Shown: positions 20,645 through 31,064 of the stretch, in pieces | Layout: every line of letters starts with the position of its first letter | Position numbering within the stretch: the first letter of the stretch is position 1 | Assembly (NCBI GenBank): GCA_025558095.1 | Contig: JAIVFI010000007.1 | Span: 744,001-808,000 of the forward strand | DNA: 64,000 bases | Direction: 5' to 3' | From: Hyaloraphidium curvatum | Taxonomy: Eukaryota; Monoblepharomycota; Hyaloraphidiomycetes; Hyaloraphidiales; Hyaloraphidiaceae | Notes under the pieces: generated by a model | Databases searched by the model: none | Told to the model about the DNA's origin: nothing | The model's input: only the letters and a program-made list of their open reading frames with translations | Made by a program: the position numbers and the translations under genes

Positions 20645-21993
20645 TCAAAAGTCGGCATCGCTCCACTCGTCGTCGCTGTCCAACGTCTCGTCCCCGAACT
20701 CCGCTCGCGTCGCCCGCATCAGTTCCAGCCCGTCGATCTGGTGCCCCTCCGCATCCGAGACGGACGCCCCAAGCCCTCGAAGAACCGCACCAGGCCGAGG
20801 ACCCTTTCCGCACCTCGGGCCCTGGGGACCAGCATCGCGGCGGGGTGCCGATGCAGTTCGCCCAGCTCGACCCGCCGCGCGCCGAGCACGGCCCTGATCA
20901 CCTCGGCCTCCTGCGGCGAAACGGGACCGACCTCGAGGTGACGCACGGAAAGCTCGTCCAGGCTCGCGCGCGGGCGCGCATCGACGAGGATGGCCGCGTC
21001 GAGGGTGCCGACCTCGAGGCGTTTGACGGAAGGCAGCCGGAGGACCACGCCCACGGTCTGCTCGTCCGCATTCAGGTCGGGCTCCCCGTTCTCGAACATC
21101 AGGGCCACCGTCGACGGGACGAACGAAGGGTTCCCGGCCAGCACGCGGATCAGGCCGTGGTGTTCGCACCTGATCGAAACTATCTTGCGGAGGAACCACG
21201 GCGACCAGGTGAAGTCCTTTTCGCAGTCGTACAGCTCCAGGCGGACGATCTCGAGCGCCGGGCACGACTCGGGGCCGAACGCCTTCATGATCGGCTCCGA
21301 GAACATTCCCTCGTACCGGAGCTCGCGGAGCGCCGGGAGGCAGAATCGCAGGTCCCACCCCACCGGGACTTGCTCCATTTCGATGCTGGGGTTGAAGCAG
21401 AAGTCGAGACTTACGAGCGCCGGGAAGTTTGCTGCCGCAAACAGGTGCAGATGGGCCGTGGGCTCGAGGTACAGAGTCTCCTCGGGGGCAAAGTCGAGAC
21501 GCTTCGCGTGGCGGAAGCGGTCGTCCTTCTCCCACGTTGCCACGGCCTTCTTGATGTTGCCCCCAGTGGGATCAGAGCCGGGCAGGAAGGTGTGGTACAG
21601 CCGTGGAGCAAGCAGCTCGTACACGCCATGAGACCCAAGCGAGAACTCGAGAAGGGGCCTGGTCCCGGGCTTCAGAAACCCCGCAATGTGCGCAAGAACC
21701 TCCGGAGGAAAGCACGGAGAGCGAGGCTCGGCGACGGTGGGGGGAAGCGCGAATGCGTCATAGGTCGGGGAGGCTTGGGCAGGGCAGGCCGCAGGGCGGC
21801 TCCCCTTGCGCCTCAAAGAGACGCGCGTGAGCGAATCGGAGCCACGAGGGTGTGAGCAGCGTGCGTGTGGCGTGCACCGTGCAATGCTCCGCCGGGGGCG
21901 ACCGGGTCGGGCCGGACGACCCACCAGCGGCATCGGAAGAGGTGGGTTCCACGCCAAAAGTGGTGTCAGAATCGAAAAATAGCCACTGCCCAT
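20645..21993 (-). CDS. F-box/LRR-like protein
   Basis: Two exons (21993-20791 and 20737-20645) give up to 431 residues. The 53-nt intron (GTGCGG to CACCAG) restores frame and a natural acidic end, DSDDEWSDADF; without it the protein would end in an unrelated Arg-rich tail. The F-box-like part is CFPPEVLAHIAGFLKPG with LLAPRLYHTFLP. Leucine-rich segments follow, for example SCPALEIVRLELYDCE and LPSVKRLEVGTLDAA. Residues 1-75 are low-complexity, and Met at 21933 may be the true start. It is the intact partner of the decayed copy at 10911-11930. The likely role is an SCF substrate receptor, by family. Confidence 0.68.
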
Positions 21994-22046
21994 TGTGATG
22001 GCGCGCGTGGGGTGGTCCGGGCGCTAGGGTGGAGCGGCGCGCCCAA

Positions 22047-22377
22047 AACGAAGGGACTCCCATCGCCGGAGTGTCGTTCGGGGAGGAAAGGTTGCTCTTG
22101 ATGGAAGAGGTCGCGAAGGGGGAGGACGGCAAGAACCGCAGGATTCCGCCCATCCGCCTCCCCGACAGGTGCGAACGGATGCCGAGTCACCAGTCATGCA
22201 TGTGGCTGACAAAAGGTGTTGGTGCAACTCCCACCCTAGCCTCTACGTCATCTCTGGAAAGACGAACGAGAAGTGGAGGCACGAGATCGCCAAGGAGAAG
22301 GGGAAGTCGGCGGCGAACGCCTCTCGTTCACCTTCAGGAGGATCGCGGCCAAGAACGTGGTCCGCCGCCTGGACTAA
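22047..22377 (+). pseudogene. Partial AlkB-like gene copy with intron and frameshift
   Basis: This plus-strand fragment matches the 3' half of the AlkB-like gene at 9864-10774. It starts inside the core (NEGTPIAGVSFGEE) and keeps the intron position between PDR and SLYVISGKTNEKW. It then shifts frame after KEKGK, beyond which GERLSFTFRR to the final RRLD continues in the next frame. The metal-binding HxD and everything before it are missing. The retained intron means it arose by DNA duplication, not from mRNA. Confidence 0.75.
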
Positions 22378-22488
22378 CGGGGTGGACGGGACGTGCACGC
22401 TTTAGCAAGCATGTTTTCATTGACAGCATCGTAAACCACAATGAAGCAATCATCCAACGACACGAGGCCCTCTCGGTCCGCGCTCCCA

Positions 22489-24354
22489 TCACTGGAGCTG
22501 GATCGCCGGCCTCCCGCTGACCAACCATGCCGCGAGCGCGCCCAAGGCCGGCAGCAGGATCACCGCCAGCACGTAGACCCACCAGCGCCCGTGCCCGTGG
22601 AGCAGCTTCTTCCCCTCGTTCCCCGTGAGCACGACCCTCTTGCCCATCCCGAGGGTGGCGCCCCACGAGACGAAGGCCGGCTGGCCCTGCGTCGCGAAGC
22701 TCACGTAGAGCTCGGCGAGCGCGGGCTGGCCGGGGACCCAGTGCGCGGGCTTGAGGAAGCCGCGCGCGGGGGACTCGGGGAGTTCCGCGACGGAGATGTC
22801 GCGGAGGGGGGTGACGGAGATGGGGGCCACGGTGCCTTTGGTGCCGTTCACGTCGGGCTCGCTGGTCGCGGCGTCGGGGCGGAACGTGAGGTACGGCGCC
22901 CACGGCGGGGAGGGCGCCTCGGCGGACGTCGCGATGTGGTGGCCTGCGCCAGAAGACGGGATGAGTGGTTGCCGACGAGCCGCTCGCCGAATGACCACCC
23001 ACCAGTCAGGCTCAACGACAGGTTGTGGTGCACCGCCAGCCCGCCGAACAGCACGCGGATGGCGAGCTTGGTCTCGGGGTCGACCGAGAACGGGTAGTCG
23101 ACGACCTTGATGTCGACGTGCACGGACCGCGGCGAGAGCACCACGCCCTCGGACTCCTCGATCCCGACTTCGTCGCCGATCAGCACGCGGATGCCCACGG
23201 TACGGGGGTCGCCTTCCTCGTCGAGGGTCGAGGCGGACATCTGCACGATGGTGGAGCCGTTGCCCTTGAGCACGTCGACGTCCTCGAAGATCTCGGAGCC
23301 AAGCTGGATTGCCGAGACGACCTTGTCCTTGCCGGGCGTGTAGCCGCCGGACTTGTCCGTGTCGATGAACTCGATCACCGAGTCCTACGCCAACGGGCCA
23401 GGCGTAAGCGTCATCAACTTCGAACATCAGAGCAGCAACGCACAAAGAGCAGGACGGCTCCGCCGTTGAAGTCGCCCATGTCCCCGAGCCAGTGGTGAGC
23501 CGGCCGCGTGTAGTTTGTGTGGTCCTTGAAGAAGGCCAGCAGCGCGCCCGGGATCTCGGTCTTGTTGAACCGCTTCTCGGACCGGCGGTGGGGCAGAACG
23601 AGGGCGCCGGCGATCAGGTCGCGGTGGTGCAGGTGCGTGTGGTTGCCCTCCTTCTCCTTCGCGGCGCCGGCATCCGAGGTGTTGACGCGGATGGTGCGCT
23701 CCAGGAGCTCGAAGTACCCGTAGTTCCAGCGCTCCTCGACGCCGACCTCGAGATCGCGCGAGGCAAAGTAGGCAGGATCCTCAACGGAGATGTTGGTCTT
23801 CAGGTAGTAGGGGGCGTGGAATCCGGGCAACGGGTACCTGATGAGCAATTGGGTGTCAGAGTGGGCCAAAAGCACCAGCTGGAGGCACGAACGGGTGGCC
23901 CTCCCCGGGCGGGGGCGACGGCTTGGGAGGACGCGGCTTGCGGGGCTGCGTCGGGGGAAGCGGCGGCAGTGGCTTCTTGGGCGGCTCCACCGGGTGCTTG
24001 GGAGGTTCCTCGGGCTCGCCCTGCCGTGAGAAAATGAGATCCGGCATCAGCTAATTGAATGGAATGGCGAGGAAGGAGTGGCAGGGAGACACGCACGGGG
24101 CCGTCGTGCTTCTTCTTTGCAACCGATGGCTCCGGGGCCACGATTGAATCGCGCTCGTCGTCATCATTGTAAATGCCGGCGATCTTCGCGGCCGAGAGCG
24201 GCCGCAGCGGCGCGAAGCGGCCGGCCGCCCGGGGTTCCGCAGCGCGCGCCACGGGGAGCTGCGCGACCGCGGCCGACGCGCCCGCCGGCGCGAGGGCGGC
24301 CGCGATCACCGCGCAGTACGCTGCCGCGAGGACGGCAGTGACGCGGAGGCCCAT
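22489..24354 (-). CDS. Type I membrane glycoprotein of unknown function
   Basis: Five exons (24354-24097, 24020-23893, 23837-23444, 23384-23003, 22943-22489) join in frame to 538 residues. It has a signal peptide (VTAVLAAAYCAVIAAALA), a Pro-rich segment (EEPPKHPVEPPKKPLPPLPP) and a lumenal part with several NxT/S sites. Two similar beta-type segments follow: LLERTIRVNTS, then VIEFIDTDKSGGYTPGKD, which resembles a calcium-binding loop. Near the end is one membrane span, VYVLAVILLPALGALAAWLV, and a short tail. The introns are 76, 55, 59 and 59 nt. I recognise no named family. Location in the plasma membrane or secretory pathway is inferred. Confidence 0.68.
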
Positions 24355-24589
24355 AGTTGGGTGCTTGCGTGTCGAAACGCGTCGAGTCAACAGGACCCCG
24401 AGCCGAACGCGTGGACGAAACGCGCCGATCACATTCAGGGTCGTCGAGAGATCACGAACAAGAATCGCCCATCCGCCGCGAAGTGTAGCAAGTGATTTAC
24501 CTACACCAACAACATCACCGCGCTCGATCTCTCGACTGTAGCGCAAAGAGAAGACGCACCCCGATAGCAACCCAAGCCTCCGCAGAGCC

Positions 24590-25640
24590 TCACCGTCCCT
24601 GTCGACCGGCTTTGCCCTTTGCACGAGGTTTCGGTCCCCGATCCAGCTGCTCCGCGATCCACTCCAGCCTCCTCCGTCCTTCCAGCCCCTCCCACATGAT
24701 GTCCACCTCGCGAAAGGGGGCTTCCGAAAGAGCCCAGCCCCTGAGCTCCGCAGCCAAGGTCATTCGTTCCAGGGGGACAGGGCTTTGCTTCTCGTGTATG
24801 TGGTGCTACTCGTTCATGCGCCGGACGAGGCAGCTCGCTCTCGAGCTCCCAGTTATAGTCAAAAGGAGTGCGCAGAACGAGGTCGCCGCCCTTTGCTGCA
24901 CGGCGGCACGCACCCAGAATGACCCGTTCGGCGTCGGCAAACTGGTCCGGGCGCTGAAGATCAGGAAAGAGTACGATGGTGAACTTCGACACGCTGGGTG
25001 GAAACCCCAAACGCAGTTGCCGCACGATGTTTGAGGTGTGTCCAAACACAGTCAGCTCCGTGCAAGAACAACAGTTGACAATCTGATCCCACTGCTCGTC
25101 ACCGCCGTCATCAGCAGAATGCCAAACACACTGGGGTCGGAAGTCCGAGCGGGAAACGCAGCAGGTCACCAAGCGCGCCATGGATGATGTCTGTGAGCAG
25201 CTTCAGCTTGGATACGACACCGGGGGCGAGAGCCGATAGGTACGCAGTTTAGGATTGTCTGTCGCCGCCGTAGAGTTGAAATTTTATGCTCTTTAACGTG
25301 GGGCAACCCAGAGCGATTGACTCGCAGGCACATCGAATCAGTCCGTCCAGGTGGCCAGCAAAAGACGTATTGTTGAGGGCAGAAAAACAGGCTGGAACAG
25401 AGGCAGGTTCGGGTCCGTTGAAACCGGCGTTGTAGTCGTCAAAATAGATATCCTCCAGCTTGGGCCATTGCAACGACGCGAACAGATGAAAGGAGACTGT
25501 CGTAGACGCGTGGATCCTCCCTTGGGTAACGTGTGGTGCCATGGCCGATGCGAGGCCGGTATCCCACGGCCACGCTGCTTCGCCTCCCTTGTCCGAAACG
25601 AAGAGGGTGCGGCACAACCTGAACTTGTCCACCCGTGCTC
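24590..25640 (-). pseudogene. Decayed F-box/LRR-like gene
   Basis: Minus-strand pieces in different frames look like one LRR-type protein. LQWPKLEDIYFDDYN and LGCPTLKSIKFQLYGGD end at a stop at 25249. NCCSCTELTVFGHTSN and VSKFTIVLFPDLQRPDQF follow, and a C-terminal frame with LAAELRGWALSEAPFREVD and EGRRRLEWIAEQL ends at 24590. No introns reconnect them. No F-box start is visible, so the 5' end is missing as well. The upstream side abuts the ACC-deaminase-like fragment, so an insertion or deletion joined two broken genes. Confidence 0.5.
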
Positions 25641-25644
25641 TTTT

Positions 25645-25975
25645 GCATCGAGGTGGTGCTCAACGACCCTCGCAGCATGCGCCTGGAACGCGACGGCCTG
25701 GTTCGAGCCGACGGCGCCCGTTGCGTAGACTTTGCCGGCTTTGCCCTCGCGCTTGACGCCGAGGACTGCGCACGGGATCTGGAACTCGAGCGTGCGGACC
25801 TTGTTCCCGCCGTACAAGTTGGAGCTCATGTCCTCGCGCTTCATGTAGAAGGTGAAGCTCGCGGAAGTTCCATCTTTGAGCTGGATGGTGTGCTCGACGC
25901 GGTGCACGGGAGTGGGCGACACGTCGGCGAGCTTGACCCTGTTCCCGAGCGTCAGCTGGACTGTGATCCTTCATA
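25645..25975 (-). pseudogene. N-terminal fragment of an ACC deaminase/D-cysteine desulfhydrase-like gene
   Basis: About 105 residues on the minus strand read LGNRVKLADVSPTPVHRVEH, MKREDMSSNLYGGNKVRTLE and ATGAVGSNQAVAFQAHAA. This is the start of the fold-type II PLP enzymes that deaminate 1-aminocyclopropane-1-carboxylate or split D-cysteine. The lysine of GGNKVRTLE is the PLP Schiff-base residue, so the catalytic start is intact. The rest of the enzyme, normally about 330 residues, is absent; sequence past the GAVGSN box turns into the LRR remnant. Confidence 0.7.
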
Positions 25976-25989
25976 CTCGCGTTCCTTGC

Positions 25990-26190
25990 TCACCATGCAA
26001 TCTTTTCCTTGAGCGCCGGGAACGTGCGGAACAGCGCGCACTGCTTGGACTCGTCGTCGTCGGGGGCTTCGTCGGGCGGCACCGGCTGCACCGAGGCATA
26101 CAGCGCGCCAAAGGTACCCACGACCGTCGCGAGCCCCGCGGCAACGACGCCGAGGAGCACCAGAGGCACGGCAACCGCGAGCCGGGGCAT
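25990..26190 (-). CDS. Short single-pass membrane protein
   Basis: A 66-residue frame from Met at 26190: MPRLAVAVPLVLLGVVAAGL starts a hydrophobic helix that continues to about residue 30. A Pro/Asp-rich stretch (PPDEAPDDDESKQ) and an amphipathic end (FRTFPALKEKIAW) follow. The layout, a basic N-terminus with one span and a short acidic tail, suits a small inner-mitochondrial or secretory membrane protein. I cannot name a family. It is divergent from the flavin monooxygenase with 105 bp between starts. Small size limits confidence. Confidence 0.45.
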   Translation of the reverse strand: MPRLAVAVPLVLLGVVAAGLATVVGTFGALYASVQPVPPDEAPDDDESKQCALFRTFPALKEKIAW

Positions 26191-26295
26191 TGGCTGGATG
26201 ATGGTGCGATGCAGCTCGCCATCGCACAGCTCTCGATCGCGGCTCCTTAGACGTCTCGATCGTGCGCGTCCGTCGCCAGTCACGTCACGCCCGCC

Positions 26296-27564
26296 ATGAA
26301 GCGCGTCTGCATCGTGGGGGCCGGCGCCTCGGGCATCGCGGCCGCCCGCGTCCTCGCGGCCGACTTTTCCGTGCGCATCCTCGACCGCAACGCGGACTTT
26401 GGCGGGACGTGGATATACCGGCCCGCGCACGGGCCGGACCTCCAATCCGCCGGCTCCGCCGCCCCGGGCACGACCTGCAACGGCACCGAGCCGGGCGAGG
26501 AGGAGTTCGCGGACGGCGCGATGTACGACGGGCTGCGGACAAACATCCCCGCGAACGACCTCATGGTCTACAGGGACCTGCCGTTCCCCGAGGGCACCGC
26601 GGCCTTCCCGGAACACACGGTCGTGCTCGACTACCTGAGGAGCGCGGCCAAGGCATGGGGTTTGGAGGGCAAGGCGACCTTTGGCGTGTGGGTCGAGCGC
26701 GTCCGCAAGCGCGGCGACAAGTGGACCGTGGAGTGGCGGCCCGTCGGCGCCAAGGACGCCCCGCGGATGGCCGAGGAGTTCGATTTCGTCTGCGCGGCCA
26801 ACGGGCACTACTTTGTCCCGCACCTGCCGGCCATCCCGGGCCTCTTCGGCCCGTTCGCGGGGAGGGTGCTGCATTCCCGCGACTTCAGGGACCCGGGCGA
26901 GTTCCACGGGCAGAGCGTGCTCGTCGTCGGCGGCGGGTCTTCGGGCATCGACATTGCCAGGATCATCGCGGGCCGGGCGGCCAAGGTCGTGCTGTCGGCG
27001 CGCAGCCTCAAGGGGGCGGTGCCCGCGGGCGTCGAGCTGGTGCCCAAAATCGTCCGCTTCGGCCCGTCGGGCGTGGAGCTGGCCGGCGGCAGGACGCTGC
27101 CCCACCCGGACGCCGTTCTGCTCGCGACCGGGTACGATTACTCGTTCCCCTTCCTGTACCTCCCCGACCGCGACCCGCTGGGCCTTCCACCTCTCTACAT
27201 GAACCTCTTCCTCGCCGCGGACCCCACCCTCGCCTTCCTCGGCCTCCCGACAAAGGTCATCCCCTTCCCCCTCGCCGAGCACCAGGCCGAGCTCGTCCGC
27301 GCCGTCTGGACCGGCCGCGCCGTGGTTCCCGATCCCGAGGGATGCCTCCTTGCCGAGCGGGAATGGCTCGAGGTGCTGCGGAGCAGGGGGGTCGCGGTGT
27401 CGGACGACAAGGGGGACCGCAGGCGGATGGACCTCGACGGGGAGCTGCAGTGGATCCTGCAGGACCGGATGGCGGCGATGGCGGGGACGGAGCCGACGGA
27501 GGGGTTCAGGTGGGAGGTGAGGAGGACGTTTGCGGAGAGGAGGAGGCGTGAGCTCGGGTACTGA
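26296..27564 (+). CDS. Flavin-containing monooxygenase
   Basis: A single exon of 422 residues. The FAD-binding GxGxxG is GAGASGIAAARVL at the N-terminus, followed by FGGTWIYRP. The NADPH-binding site is VVGGGSSGIDIARI near residue 215, and the ATGYDYSFPFLY box is present. The FMO signature FxGxxxHxxxY is altered here, to the region LFGPFAGRVLHSRDF. The family oxygenates soft nucleophilic N or S atoms, or performs Baeyer-Villiger-type reactions, with NADPH and O2. The lack of introns in an intron-rich neighbourhood is notable but occurs in other genes here too. It is convergent with the sterol-desaturase gene; stops are 79 bp apart. Confidence 0.88.
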   Translation: MKRVCIVGAGASGIAAARVLAADFSVRILDRNADFGGTWIYRPAHGPDLQSAGSAAPGTTCNGTEPGEEEFADGAMYDGLRTNIPANDLMVYRDLPFPEGTAAFPEHTVVLDYLRSAAKAWGLEGKATFGVWVERVRKRGDKWTVEWRPVGAKDAPRMAEEFDFVCAANGHYFVPHLPAIPGLFGPFAGRVLHSRDFRDPGEFHGQSVLVVGGGSSGIDIARIIAGRAAKVVLSARSLKGAVPAGVELVPKIVRFGPSGVELAGGRTLPHPDAVLLATGYDYSFPFLYLPDRDPLGLPPLYMNLFLAADPTLAFLGLPTKVIPFPLAEHQAELVRAVWTGRAVVPDPEGCLLAEREWLEVLRSRGVAVSDDKGDRRRMDLDGELQWILQDRMAAMAGTEPTEGFRWEVRRTFAERRRRELGY

Positions 27565-27642
27565 AGGCTGGATTGGTGTACCTCGACGACATCGGGACTT
27601 TCTTGCCCCAACCACCGGGTTCCGACACTTTTTGCGCACTGC

Positions 27643-28455
27643 TTACGTCGCCGGGCCCGTGGGTGAGCTCGCCCTGGGCTCCGGCTTGGGCTGCGCCTCG
27701 CCCCGCGCGAGGAACACCTGCTCGTAATCGGGCACCTCTGTCCCGAACAGCCTGTCCCAAAACCGGGTCATGAGCCCGAAATTGCCGTTCTTGCGGCTGT
27801 GGTGCAGGCTGTGGTACGTCGCCGTGTTCATCCACCGCAGCACGGGCACCCGGAGCAGCCAGCGCGGCAGGAACTCGTAGCCCAGGTGGGACATGACGTT
27901 GTTTGCCAGGCCGACGACCTGCATCAGGCCGAGGGCCGACATGGGGATCGGGAGCAGCAGCGCGGCGGGCAGGATCCAGATGCCGAGGATGAAGCTTTCG
28001 ACCGCGTGGAACGAGTACGAGGTGAACGGGTTCACGTCGACGCTCCTGTGGTGAACCGCGTGGACGTGCCGGAAGAGCTTCGGGTGATGCAGCAGCCGAT
28101 GCCAGCAATAGAACCATAGATCGTTGAACCCCATGATCGCGAGCGACCACGCGAGCGTGTTCCAGATGGGCACCTTGCCGTCGACGATCCGCGTGCGCCC
28201 CCGCGCGTGCAGCGCGATGACGGTGCCCGCGCTCGACGTGCCGACGGCCATGGTTACCATCGTGTGGGCGATTTCGCGCCGCAGCTGCGCGCCGTCGAGG
28301 CGGCCGGGGTTCGGGATGCGCGCGCCGAGGAAGCGCTCCCGTCCCCAGCGCCATACGAGCTGGTAGAGCCCGCCGACGACGGCAAAGTACCCGGCGGCCT
28401 GGGTGACGAAGCTCTGCGCGAGGAGCACCGGGATGGACACGTCGCGGTCGGCCAT
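27643..28455 (-). CDS. Sterol desaturase/fatty-acid hydroxylase family protein
   Basis: A single exon of 270 residues from Met at 28455. The three His boxes for the di-iron centre are WHRLLHH, HAVHHRSVD and HSLHHSRKNGNF. Before and between them are membrane-type stretches, such as VTQAAGYFAVVGGLYQLVW and LGIWILPAALLLPIPMS. The usual role is C-5 sterol desaturation or hydroxylation of lipids or other compounds in the ER. The protein is a different subgroup from the five-exon enzyme at 8362 (HxxHH spacing and no introns). Placement next to FMO suggests a shared oxidative theme, not a proven operon. A Met at 28551 would add 32 unlikely residues. Confidence 0.85.
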   Translation of the reverse strand: MADRDVSIPVLLAQSFVTQAAGYFAVVGGLYQLVWRWGRERFLGARIPNPGRLDGAQLRREIAHTMVTMAVGTSSAGTVIALHARGRTRIVDGKVPIWNTLAWSLAIMGFNDLWFYCWHRLLHHPKLFRHVHAVHHRSVDVNPFTSYSFHAVESFILGIWILPAALLLPIPMSALGLMQVVGLANNVMSHLGYEFLPRWLLRVPVLRWMNTATYHSLHHSRKNGNFGLMTRFWDRLFGTEVPDYEQVFLARGEAQPKPEPRASSPTGPAT

Positions 28456-29061
28456 CGGGCCTTTGACGAGTGTGCGAGTGGGACTCCGGAATCGGCAGCA
28501 AGCCCGTGGGACGCCGGAACGCCGGGGGAAACCGGGACCAAAGGTGGACAATTCGACCCCCCGGATGCCCCGTTTTTGATTGGTTATTCCTGTTTCTGCC
28601 CCTACGATCGGTCTCTCGCGTCACATTCCTACCATCTCCAACGTCCCAATCCCGCCTCCGGGTCCGGATTGCCCGCCATTTGAGTCAAGATGCGTGGAGC
28701 CGAAGGGTTCGAACGATCGGCCACCAGCCGCCAGGCCTTCGGGACAAAAGCAGCCGCCCTGCCACTCCCGTTTTCCAGCAACAACACCTCTCATCACCCG
28801 CGCTTCTTCCCGGCCTCCCTCCCTCCGCCTTCTCTCGTGAGTTGCGGCGCTCATGCGGGCGCGAGCGCGCAGAGCACCGGCTGACGGGCCGACCTCCGCC
28901 TTCTCCCACCGCAACCCCGGCCGCCCCCCATCCGCTCCCTCGCACCTCGCCGCCCGCGCCCCACCTTCGCACCCCCTTCCTACCATTCCCCTCGGACGCC
29001 CGCGCCTCCCTGCGCCTCCCGCCGCCCGCCCTCGCCGCCGCCGGCACCTCCCAGCCGCACC
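28456..29061. other. Intergenic region
   Basis: About 600 bp between the divergent desaturase and the small gene at 29062. The right half is pyrimidine-rich on the plus strand (runs such as CCTCCCTCCCTCC) and likely is the promoter and leader of the downstream gene. No coding frame with a recognisable domain was found. Confidence 0.4.
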
Positions 29062-29357
29062 ATGTCCGCCATCACCCGCAAGCTCGCCAAGGACTGGCAG
29101 CTCGTCCCCCTCGCCGCCTGCATCGTCGGCAGCGCCGCCCTGGTCGCCTTCAAGGGCTACGACAAGATCTTGTGCGTCCCCTGCCCGCCGGGCCCCGCGA
29201 GCCGCACGCTGATCCCCGCCCCCCTCGCAGCAACGACGTGAACATCAACCTGTCGACGAAGACCGCCGACGTCGGCGACTGGGAGCTGCGCGCGGCGCTC
29301 AACGACGAGAAGGCCAAGAACAAGATCCGCAACCAGTCGATCTTCTCGCAGCGCTAA
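29062..29357 (+). CDS. Small single-span mitochondrial-type protein (NDUFA4/MLRQ-like layout)
   Basis: Two exons (29062-29171 and 29231-29357) give 78 residues; the 59-nt intron joins YDKI to FNDVNINLSTK. The N-terminus is basic (MSAITRKLAKDWQLVPL) and leads into one hydrophobic helix (LAACIVGSAALVAFKGY). The tail is hydrophilic and ends KIRNQSIFSQR. Length, topology and the W/VPL pattern resemble the NDUFA4/MLRQ-type proteins bound to respiratory complexes, but no diagnostic motif makes this sure. Codon use and the splice site support a real gene. Confidence 0.6.
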
Positions 29358-29516
29358 AGGGCGATGCCTTGCGCGGACACTTCACCGGCGGGTCCGGTTC
29401 GGCTCCTGGGACCGGGATTCCGGGTTGCGGAGTGCATGTGGTGTTGTTGACCAGCATGTATTGATGTATCTGCAGAGGGGAGAGTAGATTCTTGTCTCTT
29501 TCAAACCATCGCCCTC

Positions 29517-30854
<1,338 letters not shown>

Positions 30855-31064
30855 CGTGCCGACGGGTTGCAGGAGACGCTCTGATACGTCTGCGTTGCTG
30901 TTTGTAAACAGCTCGTCGGAGGTGCGGGGCAAAGAGGCGCAGCGGTCGTCACTGGCCACTGGCCTTGCGAGAGAGTTCGGACCGCTATTGGCAGCGAATG
31001 ATACCCATTCGAGCGCAAACCAGGGTTACCTCAGTGCACTTTGCCCAGAGGCACATGGTGCAGC

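Noticed and set aside
20645-20790. Frameshift at the end of the F-box gene at 20645
   Set aside because: A 53-nt GT-AG intron in phase 0 restores an acidic C-terminus, so splicing is the simpler reading.
25990-27639. A 549-codon minus frame covering the FMO gene
   Set aside because: Only its last 66 residues look like protein; the rest is the complement of the FMO gene.
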